DNA of 38,830 bases from Candidatus Woesearchaeota archaeon (lineage in GTDB: Archaea > Nanobdellota > Nanobdellia > Woesearchaeales > BM511), in assembly GCA_018221135.1 (NCBI GenBank), contig JAAOYB010000003.1, positions 1-38,830 on the forward strand, read 5' to 3'. The notes under the pieces were generated by a model. The model made no database searches, was not told the origin of the DNA, and worked only from the letters and a program-made list of their open reading frames with translations. Each line of letters opens with the position of its first letter. Positions within the stretch are counted from its first letter, which is position 1. This document shows positions 10,403 to 19,407 of this stretch, one piece after another. Made by a program: the position numbers and the translations under genes.

Positions 10403-11605
10403 ATGAAACTATCAATGACAGACTTAATAAGATTACTCCTTCCAACTAATAGTACGAGAAGAGAACACTTAAGAAATCTCAAAAACTTTTTTGACACAAA
10501 AAATTATTGGAAGATAAAAGCATTGATAAAATCAAAAAAAGCAGGGGTTTCGTACGATTCTTTAAACACGAGCACAGATTTCTTGACTTTTTCGAATTAC
10601 CCAATACTAAACGTTGCCGTAGACGAAGAAAACACCAAGAAATTCGTTGAATTAGCAAACCAAATAATACAAGAAAAAACATACGAAGACGCGTATCAAA
10701 GATTCAAAAAAGAAGCAGAACAAAAAATTATAAGTCTTATAGCACCAAACATAAAAGGACTAGACACAGTCAAACTAGCAAGCGCGCTTCAATTAGTCTC
10801 AACAGAGAACACCCACATACTACTATTAGGAGACCCAGGCACAGGCAAAACAGACATTCTTAGAAGCTCAACAGAAATACACCCCAAAACCAGTATGGGG
10901 CTTGGTAGTGGGATAAGCAAAGCAGGGCTAAGCGTAGCGTTTGACGGAAAACAGATGATAAAAGGGCTTCTCCCTTTAGCAGACCAAGGAATATGTTGTA
11001 TTGATGAATTAAACCTAATGAGAAAAGAAGACAGAGCAAGCCTCTACAACGCCATGGAAAAAGGTTTCATAACCTATGACAAAGCAAACAAACACATACG
11101 CCTTGATGCCAGGATAAGCGTCTTAGCAACAGCGAACCCAAAAGGAGACAACTTTGTGGGTTGGATGACAGACACCCTAAAAAAACAAACACCTTTCGAC
11201 GCAGCTCTTCTAAGCCGCTTCCACTTAGTATTCTTAATCAGAAAACCGGACATAAAAGAATTCTTAGAGATAACACGTCAAATAATAAGACAAGAAAAGA
11301 AAAAAGAATCAATAGCGAATAAGAACTTCGCAAAAAAATACGTTGAGCATAGTAGAAGCATAGAAGTTGAGTTCCCAAAAACTTTTGAAAAAGAAGTTGT
11401 GAGTTTTGTTGAATCACTAAAAAAGAAAGAAAAAGATTACTTAGTAGACATAAGCCCAAGATTAGTCATAGGATTTATTAGGTTCTCAAAAGCTAGTGCC
11501 AGGATGAACTTAAGAAGCAAAGTTAATTACGCAGATATAAAAAAAGTCAAAAAAATCTTTGTTGAAAGCCTAGATATAAAAAAGAAAAAACCACTTGTAG
11601 ATTAA
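10403..11605 (+). CDS. MCM-related AAA+ ATPase with a short, non-canonical N-terminus
   Basis: GDPGTGKTDIL, KAGLSVAFDGKQMIKGLLPLADQGICCIDELNLMRKEDRASLYNAMEKG, LATANPKGD, LLSRFHLVFLI: MCM Walker A/B, sensor 1 and Arg-finger pattern. Confidence 0.8.
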   Translation: MKLSMTDLIRLLLPTNSTRREHLRNLKNFFDTKNYWKIKALIKSKKAGVSYDSLNTSTDFLTFSNYPILNVAVDEENTKKFVELANQIIQEKTYEDAYQRFKKEAEQKIISLIAPNIKGLDTVKLASALQLVSTENTHILLLGDPGTGKTDILRSSTEIHPKTSMGLGSGISKAGLSVAFDGKQMIKGLLPLADQGICCIDELNLMRKEDRASLYNAMEKGFITYDKANKHIRLDARISVLATANPKGDNFVGWMTDTLKKQTPFDAALLSRFHLVFLIRKPDIKEFLEITRQIIRQEKKKESIANKNFAKKYVEHSRSIEVEFPKTFEKEVVSFVESLKKKEKDYLVDISPRLVIGFIRFSKASARMNLRSKVNYADIKKVKKIFVESLDIKKKKPLVD

Positions 11606-11606
11606 T

Positions 11607-12122
11607 CTAATTCAAAATTATCGTGTTGTTTTTTCCTTTCTTTTTTTTGATAACTAACTCTTTTTCTATCAATGATTTTATGACTCTGTGAGCTTTTACT
11701 TTATTATTAGAAAAAATATTAGTTACTTGTTTTTGCAAAATTACTCCTTCGTTTCTTTGTAGTAATTCAATAACTACTTTTTCGTCTTCGCTAAGATAAG
11801 AATCTTCTTTGTCTAAATCAATGCTCACAATATTTTTTTTGATGACATCCTCTTTGGTTTCTTCAGTTTCTTCATCAACGCTTTTTTTGCTCACATTTTT
11901 TTTGGTGAAAACAAAACGTTCCTCTTTCTTCTTTTTTTTATAAAAAGTGGAGAAATACAAAAAGAACAATCCGAATACGAAAATCATCAAGGCAAACACT
12001 TGAAAAAAAACGGCCAAGAAACTTTTCTCAAAATAAGAAAGCCAAACAATTATTATGCTAATAATTAATAAAACAATTGAAATACTTGTTTTTACAAAGA
12101 CCCTCCCCAACGCGTTTCTCAT
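11607..12122 (-). CDS. Membrane-anchored winged-helix protein
   Basis: Two N-terminal hydrophobic segments, charged linker, C-terminal LSEDEKVVIELLQRNEGVILQKQVTNIFSNNKVKAHRVIKSLIEKELVIKKKKGKNNTI wHTH pattern. Confidence 0.65.
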   Translation of the reverse strand: MRNALGRVFVKTSISIVLLIISIIIVWLSYFEKSFLAVFFQVFALMIFVFGLFFLYFSTFYKKKKKEERFVFTKKNVSKKSVDEETEETKEDVIKKNIVSIDLDKEDSYLSEDEKVVIELLQRNEGVILQKQVTNIFSNNKVKAHRVIKSLIEKELVIKKKKGKNNTIILN

Positions 12123-12200
12123 AGTAAAGGGTAGGATAGTGAAACTAATATTAAAAACTTTTCATAAAAAAAGTAGTGATTGAAACCATTATTGTAACTG

Positions 12201-12374
12201 TTATATGTCCCTTCCCATAACAGTTCTTCTACCATTGGCTTCAGCTCTTATTATCGCTTCTTCTATTAACTTTTTTACTTTTTCGTTTAAGACATCAACA
12301 AAGTCGCTTGAAACGCTGTAACCACCAGTAACTTCTTTTATTTTTGCTTTGATAACAATTAAATCCGAACTCAT
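12201..12374 (-). CDS. 57-aa histone-fold-like protein (candidate truncated histone)
   Basis: Not in ORF track. Translation MSSDLIVIKAKIKEVTGGYSVSSDFVDVLNEKVKKLIEEAIIRAEANGRRTVMGRDI*; the A-NGR-TV--RDI end resembles archaeal histone GRKTIKAEDI; directly downstream of GluRS on the same strand. Confidence 0.7.
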   Translation of the reverse strand: MSSDLIVIKAKIKEVTGGYSVSSDFVDVLNEKVKKLIEEAIIRAEANGRRTVMGRDI

Positions 12375-12394
12375 TTTTTATTACCTCTAATAAC

Positions 12395-14080
12395 TTATTT
12401 GTGTGCATATACGAATTTATAAACATTGCTTCTGACTTCATCAAGTCTTACAAAACCGAAACGCTCAAATTGAACAACGCTATCAAGCTTGGCTTTCTTG
12501 ATATTTTTCTCAACAAAACCGTTCTTAACGCTTACATCATCCATTAAGATTTCTGCTTTTATTAATTCATCACTTTTTTTTGGAAGCCAATGAATTATGC
12601 CTTTTCCTTTTTGTTTTTTGTAATCATCATAATATTTAGAGACAAAAACAAAACCCGTCTTTGTTTTCTTAAAATTAAGGCAATCCATCAAACGATAAAT
12701 GACACCAATCTTAATAGAATCATAATCTTTTTTCTCAACCAAGAAAACATCTTCTGTACTCATTTTTCTGCCCCCTTTCCTATCAGGGTGCAAATCGAGC
12801 TCGACATCTAAATTAGGCGCTCCTTCAATAACGATTTCTACAGGGTCTTCGATGAAAAAAAAGCGGTCTGATGAGTTATCAAGTATCCTTCTATTAATAC
12901 TAGCGATGACTGAGTAATCAATATTTGTTTGCTGTTTAGACAAACCAGCAATCTTAGATAATTCAACTAATGTTTCTTTTACAACACCTCTTTTTCTTAG
13001 TGCTCGAAGAGTCACGAGTCTTGGGTCATCCCAACCAAGAAACTCTTTAGCTAGTATTTTTTCTCTTATTTCACGTCCCTGAGTGATGGCACCAGTAATG
13101 TTGAAACGACCATATTGTTTGAACTCAATATGTCTAAAACTAAAAAGGTCAGCGATGTAATGCTGCAATTCGATTCTTGATTCGAACTCATTGCTTCTAA
13201 GAACATGTGTTACTTTGTTAAGACCATCTTCTATAGCGCTTTCAAAATCGTAAAGAGGCCATATCAAATACTTCTTTTTTTGCCTGTAATGAGACGTTTT
13301 ATTAATCCTGAAAATACTTGGGTCTCGCATAACAGCGTTTTTGTGCTTCATATCAATTTTTAGTCTTAACGTGCATTCACCTTCTTTGAAGTCTCCTTTT
13401 CTCATCTGAGACCAAAGACCAAGGTTTTTCCTAGTATCAAAACCTCTATGCTCACAGTCCTTCATCGCTCTACGCTTCGCACTGGTTTGTTCTTTTGTGC
13501 AAAAACAAACATAAGATTTATCGTCGTTTATTAATTTCTCTGCGTAACTATAATAAACATCCATGTGATCAGATGCAAAAATTGTTTTGTCAGGATTGAT
13601 ATCTAAGTAATATACGACGTCTATTTGTATTGCGTCAACAAATTCTTGTTCTTCTCGCTCGGGGTTTGTGTCATCAAATCGAAGAAAACACTTTCCCTTG
13701 TACATCTTTGCATACAAATAATTAATTAAGAAGCTAAGCGCGTGTCCAACGTGGTTGTATTTGCTTGGCTCAGGAGCCATTCTTGTAACTACTTTTCCCT
13801 CCTCAGCGTTTCTTAACGATGGAAGCTCACTTTTTTTGGTTTCCTTTTTCTCTTTAACACTACCTTGTTCTTCAAATAACTTCTTTTGTTTATCAGGAGA
13901 GTAACTATTTACTTCTCTTACTACTTCATTAATTATTTTGGCATGTTCTTTAGGATTAAAACCCTTAAATATCTTCATCAACGGCCCTATCACCGCACCA
14001 GGGTTGGCCTTACCTTTGAACTTAACCGCGTTCTCAAGAGCTAAGCTCTTAGCAAGGCTTTCTAACTCTTTTTTATCCAT
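12395..14080 (-). CDS. gltX: Glutamyl-tRNA synthetase, archaeal type
   Basis: MAPEPSKYNHVGHALSFLINYLYA, GKCFLRFDDTNPEREE; start placed at Met 14080 because a TATA-like TTTAAATA lies about 30 nt upstream; ORF track starts at 14098. Confidence 0.92.
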   Translation of the reverse strand: MDKKELESLAKSLALENAVKFKGKANPGAVIGPLMKIFKGFNPKEHAKIINEVVREVNSYSPDKQKKLFEEQGSVKEKKETKKSELPSLRNAEEGKVVTRMAPEPSKYNHVGHALSFLINYLYAKMYKGKCFLRFDDTNPEREEQEFVDAIQIDVVYYLDINPDKTIFASDHMDVYYSYAEKLINDDKSYVCFCTKEQTSAKRRAMKDCEHRGFDTRKNLGLWSQMRKGDFKEGECTLRLKIDMKHKNAVMRDPSIFRINKTSHYRQKKKYLIWPLYDFESAIEDGLNKVTHVLRSNEFESRIELQHYIADLFSFRHIEFKQYGRFNITGAITQGREIREKILAKEFLGWDDPRLVTLRALRKRGVVKETLVELSKIAGLSKQQTNIDYSVIASINRRILDNSSDRFFFIEDPVEIVIEGAPNLDVELDLHPDRKGGRKMSTEDVFLVEKKDYDSIKIGVIYRLMDCLNFKKTKTGFVFVSKYYDDYKKQKGKGIIHWLPKKSDELIKAEILMDDVSVKNGFVEKNIKKAKLDSVVQFERFGFVRLDEVRSNVYKFVYAHK

Positions 14081-14138
14081 GAAAGTCATAATAGGCACAG
14101 TTTATTTAAAAAACTAACTTATCTCACAGCTCAAAACT

Positions 14139-14147
14139 TTTATAAAT
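14139..14147 (+). promoter_or_regulatory. TATA-box-like element upstream of the Ile-rich leader ORF and ileS
   Basis: TTTATAAAT; 41 nt upstream of the leader ATG and about 180 nt upstream of the ileS ATG. Confidence 0.6.
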
Positions 14148-14179
14148 AAGTAAGAAATAACAAGACAAATTCAAGAAAA

Positions 14180-14224
14180 ATGGTAGAAACAAGAGGCGAA
14201 ATCATCATTTCTATTATTATTTAG
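14180..14224 (+). CDS. Candidate Ile-rich leader peptide MVETRGEIIISIII* upstream of ileS
   Basis: ATG GTA GAA ACA AGA GGC GAA ATC ATC ATT TCT ATT ATT ATT TAG; six Ile codons in the last seven positions; followed by hairpin CAACCA(14232-14237)/TGGTTG(14250-14255). Confidence 0.5.
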   Translation: MVETRGEIIISIII

Positions 14225-14320
14225 CGTAGGTCAACCAATAAAAATATAATGGTTGGCAAAAAACTGATAAGATATAGTAATAAGCCTTTTTATTAATTCA
14301 AAAAAACAAGATATTAGAAG

Positions 14321-17300
14321 ATGAGCGAAGAAAAAACAAATAAGTACGACGCGAAGAGAATAGAAGAAAAAACTATTAGTTTCTGGAATAAAAACAAGAT
14401 TTACGAAAAAGCCAAAGCAAAAAACGCTGGCAAAAAAAAGTTCTACTACTTAGACGGGCCACCATACACCACGGGAAAAATCCATATCGGTCACGCGTGG
14501 GGGAAAGCTCTTCGAGACAGTATTCTGAGATATAAGAGGCTGCAAGGATTCGATGTCTGGGACCAACCAGGGTTCGATATGCACGGCTTACCAATAGAGG
14601 TAAGTGTGGAGAAGAAGTTTGGTATTAATGATAAAAAAGAAATAATTGAGAAGTACGGCATGCAAAAATTTATTGAGATGTGTCAAGAATACGCGCTAGA
14701 ACAACTATACCCTATGATTGATGATTTTAAAAGACTCGGGGTGTGGATGAACTGGGACGACCCTTATATGACTATAAAAAACGAGTACATCGAAGGTGTG
14801 TGGTGGGCGCTTAAGCGAGCACACCAAAACAAATATCTCTATCAAGGAAAAAAAGCGATGTCGTGGTGTCCTAGGTGCGCAACGGCCTTAGCAAAGCACG
14901 AATTAGAATACGAAAACGTAACAGATGATTCTATCTTTGTAAAACTTCCAGTGGTAGGAAGAGAAGATACATATTTCATTATTTGGACTACTACGCCGTG
15001 GACTATTCCTTTTAACTTGGCAGTCATGGCTCACCCAGATTTCGAATACGTAGAAGCAAGAACCGAAGATGATGAGACTTGGATACTCTCAAAAGGGTTA
15101 TCAACAAGTGTTATTGGCGGCGTTGCTAATAAGAAATTCAAAGTAATAAAAACATACAAAGGAGAAAAACTGGGAGGCGTGCGTTACAAGCACATCTTCG
15201 AAGACGAAATTCCTTACCACAAAAAAATTGATGAAGAAAACCCAAAAACTCACACAGTCTTACTAACAGATAAGTATGTTGATTTAAGTGCTGGTACTGG
15301 TTTGGTTCACTGCGCCCCAGGATGCGGAGCAGAGGATTTTGAAGTAGGACGCTCTAATGGCATCCCTGCTTTTAATGAAATAGATGACCACGGCGTATTC
15401 AATGAGACCACAGGAGTTTTTTCTGGGTTGATAGCTAGAAAAGATGATAAGAAATTTATACAAAAAATAAAAGAGAAAGGTGCCCTCATAGAAAGCACAA
15501 AAGTAGACCACGAATACGCTCATTGTTGGAGATGCAAAACCGACGTGATTTACAAAGCAACAGATCAATGGTTCTTAGCAACCGAGAAAGCAAGAGACGA
15601 ACTAGTCAAACAAAACAAGAAGGTTAGTTGGGTTCCTGAATGGGCAGGAAACAAGTGGTTTGATAGCTGGCTTAGAAACCTCCAAGATTGGTGTATTTCA
15701 AGACAAAGATTCTGGGGGATACCCTTGCCGATTTGGAAGTGTAGTTGTGGGGAGACAAGACTCGTAGAATCCGGCGAAGAACTAAAAAAATTAACAGGAA
15801 AAAAACTAGATAACCTTCATCGTCCATGGATTGACAAAATCAAAATAAGATGCGAAAAATGCGATAAGATGACTAGTAGAGTAGAAGACATACTTGATGT
15901 CTGGCTTGATAGTGGGGCAGCTCCTTGGGCGACACTAGGGTATCCAAGCAACAAAAAATTGTATGAACGCCTAGGCGACGTTGATTTCATCTTAGAAGGA
16001 AAAGACCAAATAAGGGGTTGGTTTAACAGCTTAGCGTGTCTGTCTATGGTTTCTCAAAAAAAGATTCCTTTCAAAACAGTTTATATGCACGGATTCATAA
16101 ACGACTCAAAAGGCAGAAAGATGTCAAAGTCACTAAAAAACATTATTAGTCCTTACGAAGTAATCGACACGCAAGGCGCTGATACCTTAAGATATTATGG
16201 GATAGGAGGAAGCAGAGCAGGCCTAGATCTTAACTATAATTTTGAAGATATGAAAACAAAAAATAAGAATTTGTTTATTTTGTGGAACTTACAAAATTAC
16301 TTATTTGATCTAACAAACCAATTAAAAGTTAACCCAGAAAAACTAAAGGTTTCAGATTTAGAGATGGGTCTCGAAGAAGAATACATGTTATCAAAGCTTA
16401 ACTCATCAATAAGCTTAGTCACAAAGCTCTTTGATGAATACAGACTAAACGAAGTACCTTCTGTTATCGAAGAATTATTTTTGGAACTTTCAAGAACATA
16501 TATCCAGCTAGTCCGAGATAAGGCGAGTATAGGAAGTGATGAAGAGAAAAAAACGGTTTCGTACATTGTTTACAAAACATTAACTGAAACCTTAAAATTA
16601 TTAGCTCCTATAACTCCATTTATAAGCGAGGAAATATATTTGAATTTCAAAGCAGAATACGGCTTAAAAGAGGAATCTGTTCACTTAGTTGACTGGCCAA
16701 AAACAGATAACACAAAAATAAATGTTTCATTGGAACAAAGCTTTTTGGTTGCTAAAGAAGTAATCAGCGCAACACTATCTGCTAGGGAACGAGCAAACCT
16801 TGGAATAAGGTGGCCTGTTAAGAAACTAATTGTGGTCTCAAAAGATAAGAAACTAATAAGCGCAGCAAAGAAATTGCTTGGAGTTATAAAACAACAAACA
16901 AACGTAAAAGAAATTGAGTTTAAAGAATCTTTTAGTAAAGTCGAGTTCGAGATTAAACCAAACTATAAAGCGCTTGGACAAATCTTTGGAAAAGACACAG
17001 CGATTATAGGAGAAAAAATAAGAAGCGCTGATTCTAACAAATTAGTTAGTAGTATTAAAGAAAAAGGATTATACAAAATAGGAAAGTACGAGATAAAAAA
17101 TGCTCATATAGAAGTAAGCGAGAAAGTGAGTCTTCCGTATTTCATCGGTGATTTTAGATTTGGAGGTTTATACGTAGATTCAACAAGAACGCCTGAATTA
17201 GAAGCAGAAGGTTACGCCAGGGAACTTATGAGAAGAGTTCAAGTAGCAAGAAAGAATTTAGGCTTGCAAAAACTTGATGATATAAGACTATTATTAGTAT

Positions 17301-17476
17301 GTGATGAGAAATTCGAGAAGTTATTAAAGCCGCATAACGCGTTGCTTAAAGAAAAAGTAGGAGCAAAACAATTAGTGTATTTAAAAGACGAACCTAAACA
17401 CGCAGTTGATTACCACAAAACAGAAAAGATAAAAGACTACCAAATAAAAATATTGGTAGAAAAAATAAACAAATAA
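14321..17476 (+). CDS. ileS: Isoleucyl-tRNA synthetase
   Basis: FYYLDGPPYTTGKIHIGHAWGKALRD, DVWLDSGAAPWA, KMSKSLKN. Confidence 0.95.
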   Translation: MSEEKTNKYDAKRIEEKTISFWNKNKIYEKAKAKNAGKKKFYYLDGPPYTTGKIHIGHAWGKALRDSILRYKRLQGFDVWDQPGFDMHGLPIEVSVEKKFGINDKKEIIEKYGMQKFIEMCQEYALEQLYPMIDDFKRLGVWMNWDDPYMTIKNEYIEGVWWALKRAHQNKYLYQGKKAMSWCPRCATALAKHELEYENVTDDSIFVKLPVVGREDTYFIIWTTTPWTIPFNLAVMAHPDFEYVEARTEDDETWILSKGLSTSVIGGVANKKFKVIKTYKGEKLGGVRYKHIFEDEIPYHKKIDEENPKTHTVLLTDKYVDLSAGTGLVHCAPGCGAEDFEVGRSNGIPAFNEIDDHGVFNETTGVFSGLIARKDDKKFIQKIKEKGALIESTKVDHEYAHCWRCKTDVIYKATDQWFLATEKARDELVKQNKKVSWVPEWAGNKWFDSWLRNLQDWCISRQRFWGIPLPIWKCSCGETRLVESGEELKKLTGKKLDNLHRPWIDKIKIRCEKCDKMTSRVEDILDVWLDSGAAPWATLGYPSNKKLYERLGDVDFILEGKDQIRGWFNSLACLSMVSQKKIPFKTVYMHGFINDSKGRKMSKSLKNIISPYEVIDTQGADTLRYYGIGGSRAGLDLNYNFEDMKTKNKNLFILWNLQNYLFDLTNQLKVNPEKLKVSDLEMGLEEEYMLSKLNSSISLVTKLFDEYRLNEVPSVIEELFLELSRTYIQLVRDKASIGSDEEKKTVSYIVYKTLTETLKLLAPITPFISEEIYLNFKAEYGLKEESVHLVDWPKTDNTKINVSLEQSFLVAKEVISATLSARERANLGIRWPVKKLIVVSKDKKLISAAKKLLGVIKQQTNVKEIEFKESFSKVEFEIKPNYKALGQIFGKDTAIIGEKIRSADSNKLVSSIKEKGLYKIGKYEIKNAHIEVSEKVSLPYFIGDFRFGGLYVDSTRTPELEAEGYARELMRRVQVARKNLGLQKLDDIRLLLVCDEKFEKLLKPHNALLKEKVGAKQLVYLKDEPKHAVDYHKTEKIKDYQIKILVEKINK

Positions 17477-17483
17477 CTTTGCT

Positions 17484-18362
17484 TTAAGTCATGATGATTG
17501 CTATCCAGAGTAGTGTTCGTGGCAAAAAAATAGTCATTAAGTAAGCTAGTAAGAAACTAGGAATAAAAGGAATTCCTTCTTTAACCATCACAAAAACATT
17601 CTTTTTCTTTTTTTTCTCATAAGCTAAGAGTTTTCCTATTTTTTCTTTGCTTATTCCTAAATCTTTTGGACCAACAAAGAATTTTCCATTAATCATGAAG
17701 TCTTTTGCTATCCAATCACCTTCAACAAGGTTTGAAGGACGCACCTTTTTTATCATACACGCCTGCTCGATACTTTTTATGTAGAGCCACAAATAAAAAG
17801 TTAGAAGCGTAAGAACTGATAGTGATAAAAAGCTAAGCCTTAACTCTTCTAAGAAGAAACTAATAATTATTAATGAGGCGCTCATCCCTAAAAAAAGTCT
17901 TCTAGTGATAAAAACACTTTTTTTTGTTGATAATTCCTTTACTTTCTTAACAAAGTCTTCTTTGTGTTTAAATAGTAATATAACACTCCACAAAACGCCG
18001 TAAAGCCCGCCTGCAAGAAATAGGTTTATGTTGAAATTCAAAAAGAAATCACCAAGTAACTCGTTAGCGTTGAGGGGTATGCCCAGGAGGCTTCCTAACC
18101 CCATAAGAATCTTAGCGTCTCCTCCTCCCCATTGCCCGGTGTAGAACATTAGCGCTGCTAGTAAGAAACCAAAAAATAAGCCTGTTAAGGACTCAAGTAA
18201 GGGGATTAATGAATTGTTGTTTAAGAAGAGGACAAAGTTAAAAATTAGTCCAAAAGATATGAGCGAGTAACTAAGCCAATCAGGGACTTCTCTTTTTTTT
18301 ATGTCAGTGATGCTTGCAAGAATCAAAACAGTTAACCCAAGGTAAATAACGAATCTTATCAT
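17484..18362 (-). CDS. Prepilin/preflagellin peptidase (A24 family)
   Basis: ASITDIKKREVPDWLSY and GGGDAKILMGLGSLLG catalytic Asp motifs; multiple TM segments. Confidence 0.87.
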   Translation of the reverse strand: MIRFVIYLGLTVLILASITDIKKREVPDWLSYSLISFGLIFNFVLFLNNNSLIPLLESLTGLFFGFLLAALMFYTGQWGGGDAKILMGLGSLLGIPLNANELLGDFFLNFNINLFLAGGLYGVLWSVILLFKHKEDFVKKVKELSTKKSVFITRRLFLGMSASLIIISFFLEELRLSFLSLSVLTLLTFYLWLYIKSIEQACMIKKVRPSNLVEGDWIAKDFMINGKFFVGPKDLGISKEKIGKLLAYEKKKKKNVFVMVKEGIPFIPSFLLAYLMTIFLPRTLLWIAIIMT

Positions 18363-18508
18363 GATAACAAAAACGTTTTTTTTATGTAATTAAATAATTA
18401 TCTATGCTAGAAAAAAAAGGTTTTTCTTCATAATTCAATAAATTTATATAATAATTTTGTTTTATATAAGGATAATAAGCTTTTAAAAACATAGAAATCC
18501 AAGGTATA

Positions 18509-18799
18509 ATGACTCAAAACTCAGAGACAATACAGTTAGGAGAAAAAATAGTCTTAGGAGGGTTTAGCGAAGTTGACGGCGCTTCTATGATAATCCTAAA
18601 AAAAATAATTGGGAACTACACTAGAAGATTAATAGAGTCTAATCCTGGCTTTGAAAAAATAGAGATAAGCCTTGACCAAAAAAAAACTGGGTTTGAGACG
18701 ATGATCTCTTTGACTATAAAAAAAGAAGCAAAAGAGTACGCAAACAAAGACAAAAACTTGTTCGTCTCAATTGACGGTGCTTTTAAGAAAATAAAATAA
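18509..18799 (+). CDS. Conserved small protein, possible HPF/RaiA-like beta-alpha-beta-beta-alpha fold
   Basis: IQLGEKIVLGGFSEVDGASMIILKKIIGNYTRRLIES...EKIEISLDQKKTGFETMISLTIKKEAKEYANKDKNLFVSIDGAFKKIK; pattern resembles hibernation-factor domains. Confidence 0.55.
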   Translation: MTQNSETIQLGEKIVLGGFSEVDGASMIILKKIIGNYTRRLIESNPGFEKIEISLDQKKTGFETMISLTIKKEAKEYANKDKNLFVSIDGAFKKIK

Positions 18800-18806
18800 G
18801 TTAAGA

Positions 18807-19229
18807 TTAATCTTTTTTCTCAACTTTTTTAGGTTTAGGAGTCGGTTCTTCTTTTTTTGAAGACTCTTTCTCATCGCTTTTTGCCTTAACTGGGGCTTTA
18901 TCAACTGGTTTAGAAGCTTCTTTTTTCTTATCATCAGTTTTTTCGTCTTTAGGCTTTTCTGTTAATAAGTCTTCAAAACCAACAAGTTCTGCTTTGACAA
19001 CACCCTCATCGTCTTTTATAGCGATAACTTCCACTTGGTGAGGCGGGTTCTTTATACCTCTCTTCCAGATGTGCTCATTAAGGTTTTTGCCTACCTTCAC
19101 GATGTCGCTTTTCATATGTTTTTTTAGAAAAATAATTACTTCACCAACAGCTCTTTTACTCCTCTTATACATAGGAACTTTTTGGAATTCGCGTCGCAGA
19201 GGAATATTATACGTTCTTTTCAGTACCAT
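18807..19229 (-). CDS. rpl31e: Ribosomal protein eL31 with Lys/Glu/Pro-rich C-terminal tail
   Basis: MVLKRTYNIPLRREFQKVPMYKRSKRAVGEVIIFLKKHMK...VGKNLNEHIWKRGIKNPPHQVEV; start at the internal Met just after the eL39 stop. Confidence 0.92.
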   Translation of the reverse strand: MVLKRTYNIPLRREFQKVPMYKRSKRAVGEVIIFLKKHMKSDIVKVGKNLNEHIWKRGIKNPPHQVEVIAIKDDEGVVKAELVGFEDLLTEKPKDEKTDDKKKEASKPVDKAPVKAKSDEKESSKKEEPTPKPKKVEKKD

Positions 19230-19231
19230 TT

Positions 19232-19405
19232 TTATGCCTTTATTTTTGTTCTTCTCCAATTCCTCTTAACTTTGGTGTGTCTTCCTGGATGAACGCGTCT
19301 ACCAGTACCATAGATTTTTGGAACCGTCCAAAAAGGAGCCCACTTAGTTCTCTCGCCTTGCTTAGCAAGTCTTTTCTTTCTTGATGGATGTTTGAACCTA
19401 GCCAT
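19232..19405 (-). CDS. rpl39e: Ribosomal protein eL39
   Basis: Not in ORF track. MARFKHPSRKKRLAKQGERTKWAPFWTVPKIYGTGRRVHPGRHTKVKRNWRRTKIKA*. Confidence 0.92.
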   Translation of the reverse strand: MARFKHPSRKKRLAKQGERTKWAPFWTVPKIYGTGRRVHPGRHTKVKRNWRRTKIKA

Positions 19406-19407
19406 TT

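Noticed and set aside
17484-18362. Prepilin peptidase as part of a pilus/archaellum locus
   Set aside because: No pilin, secretion ATPase or TadC-like gene is visible nearby; treated as an isolated housekeeping gene.
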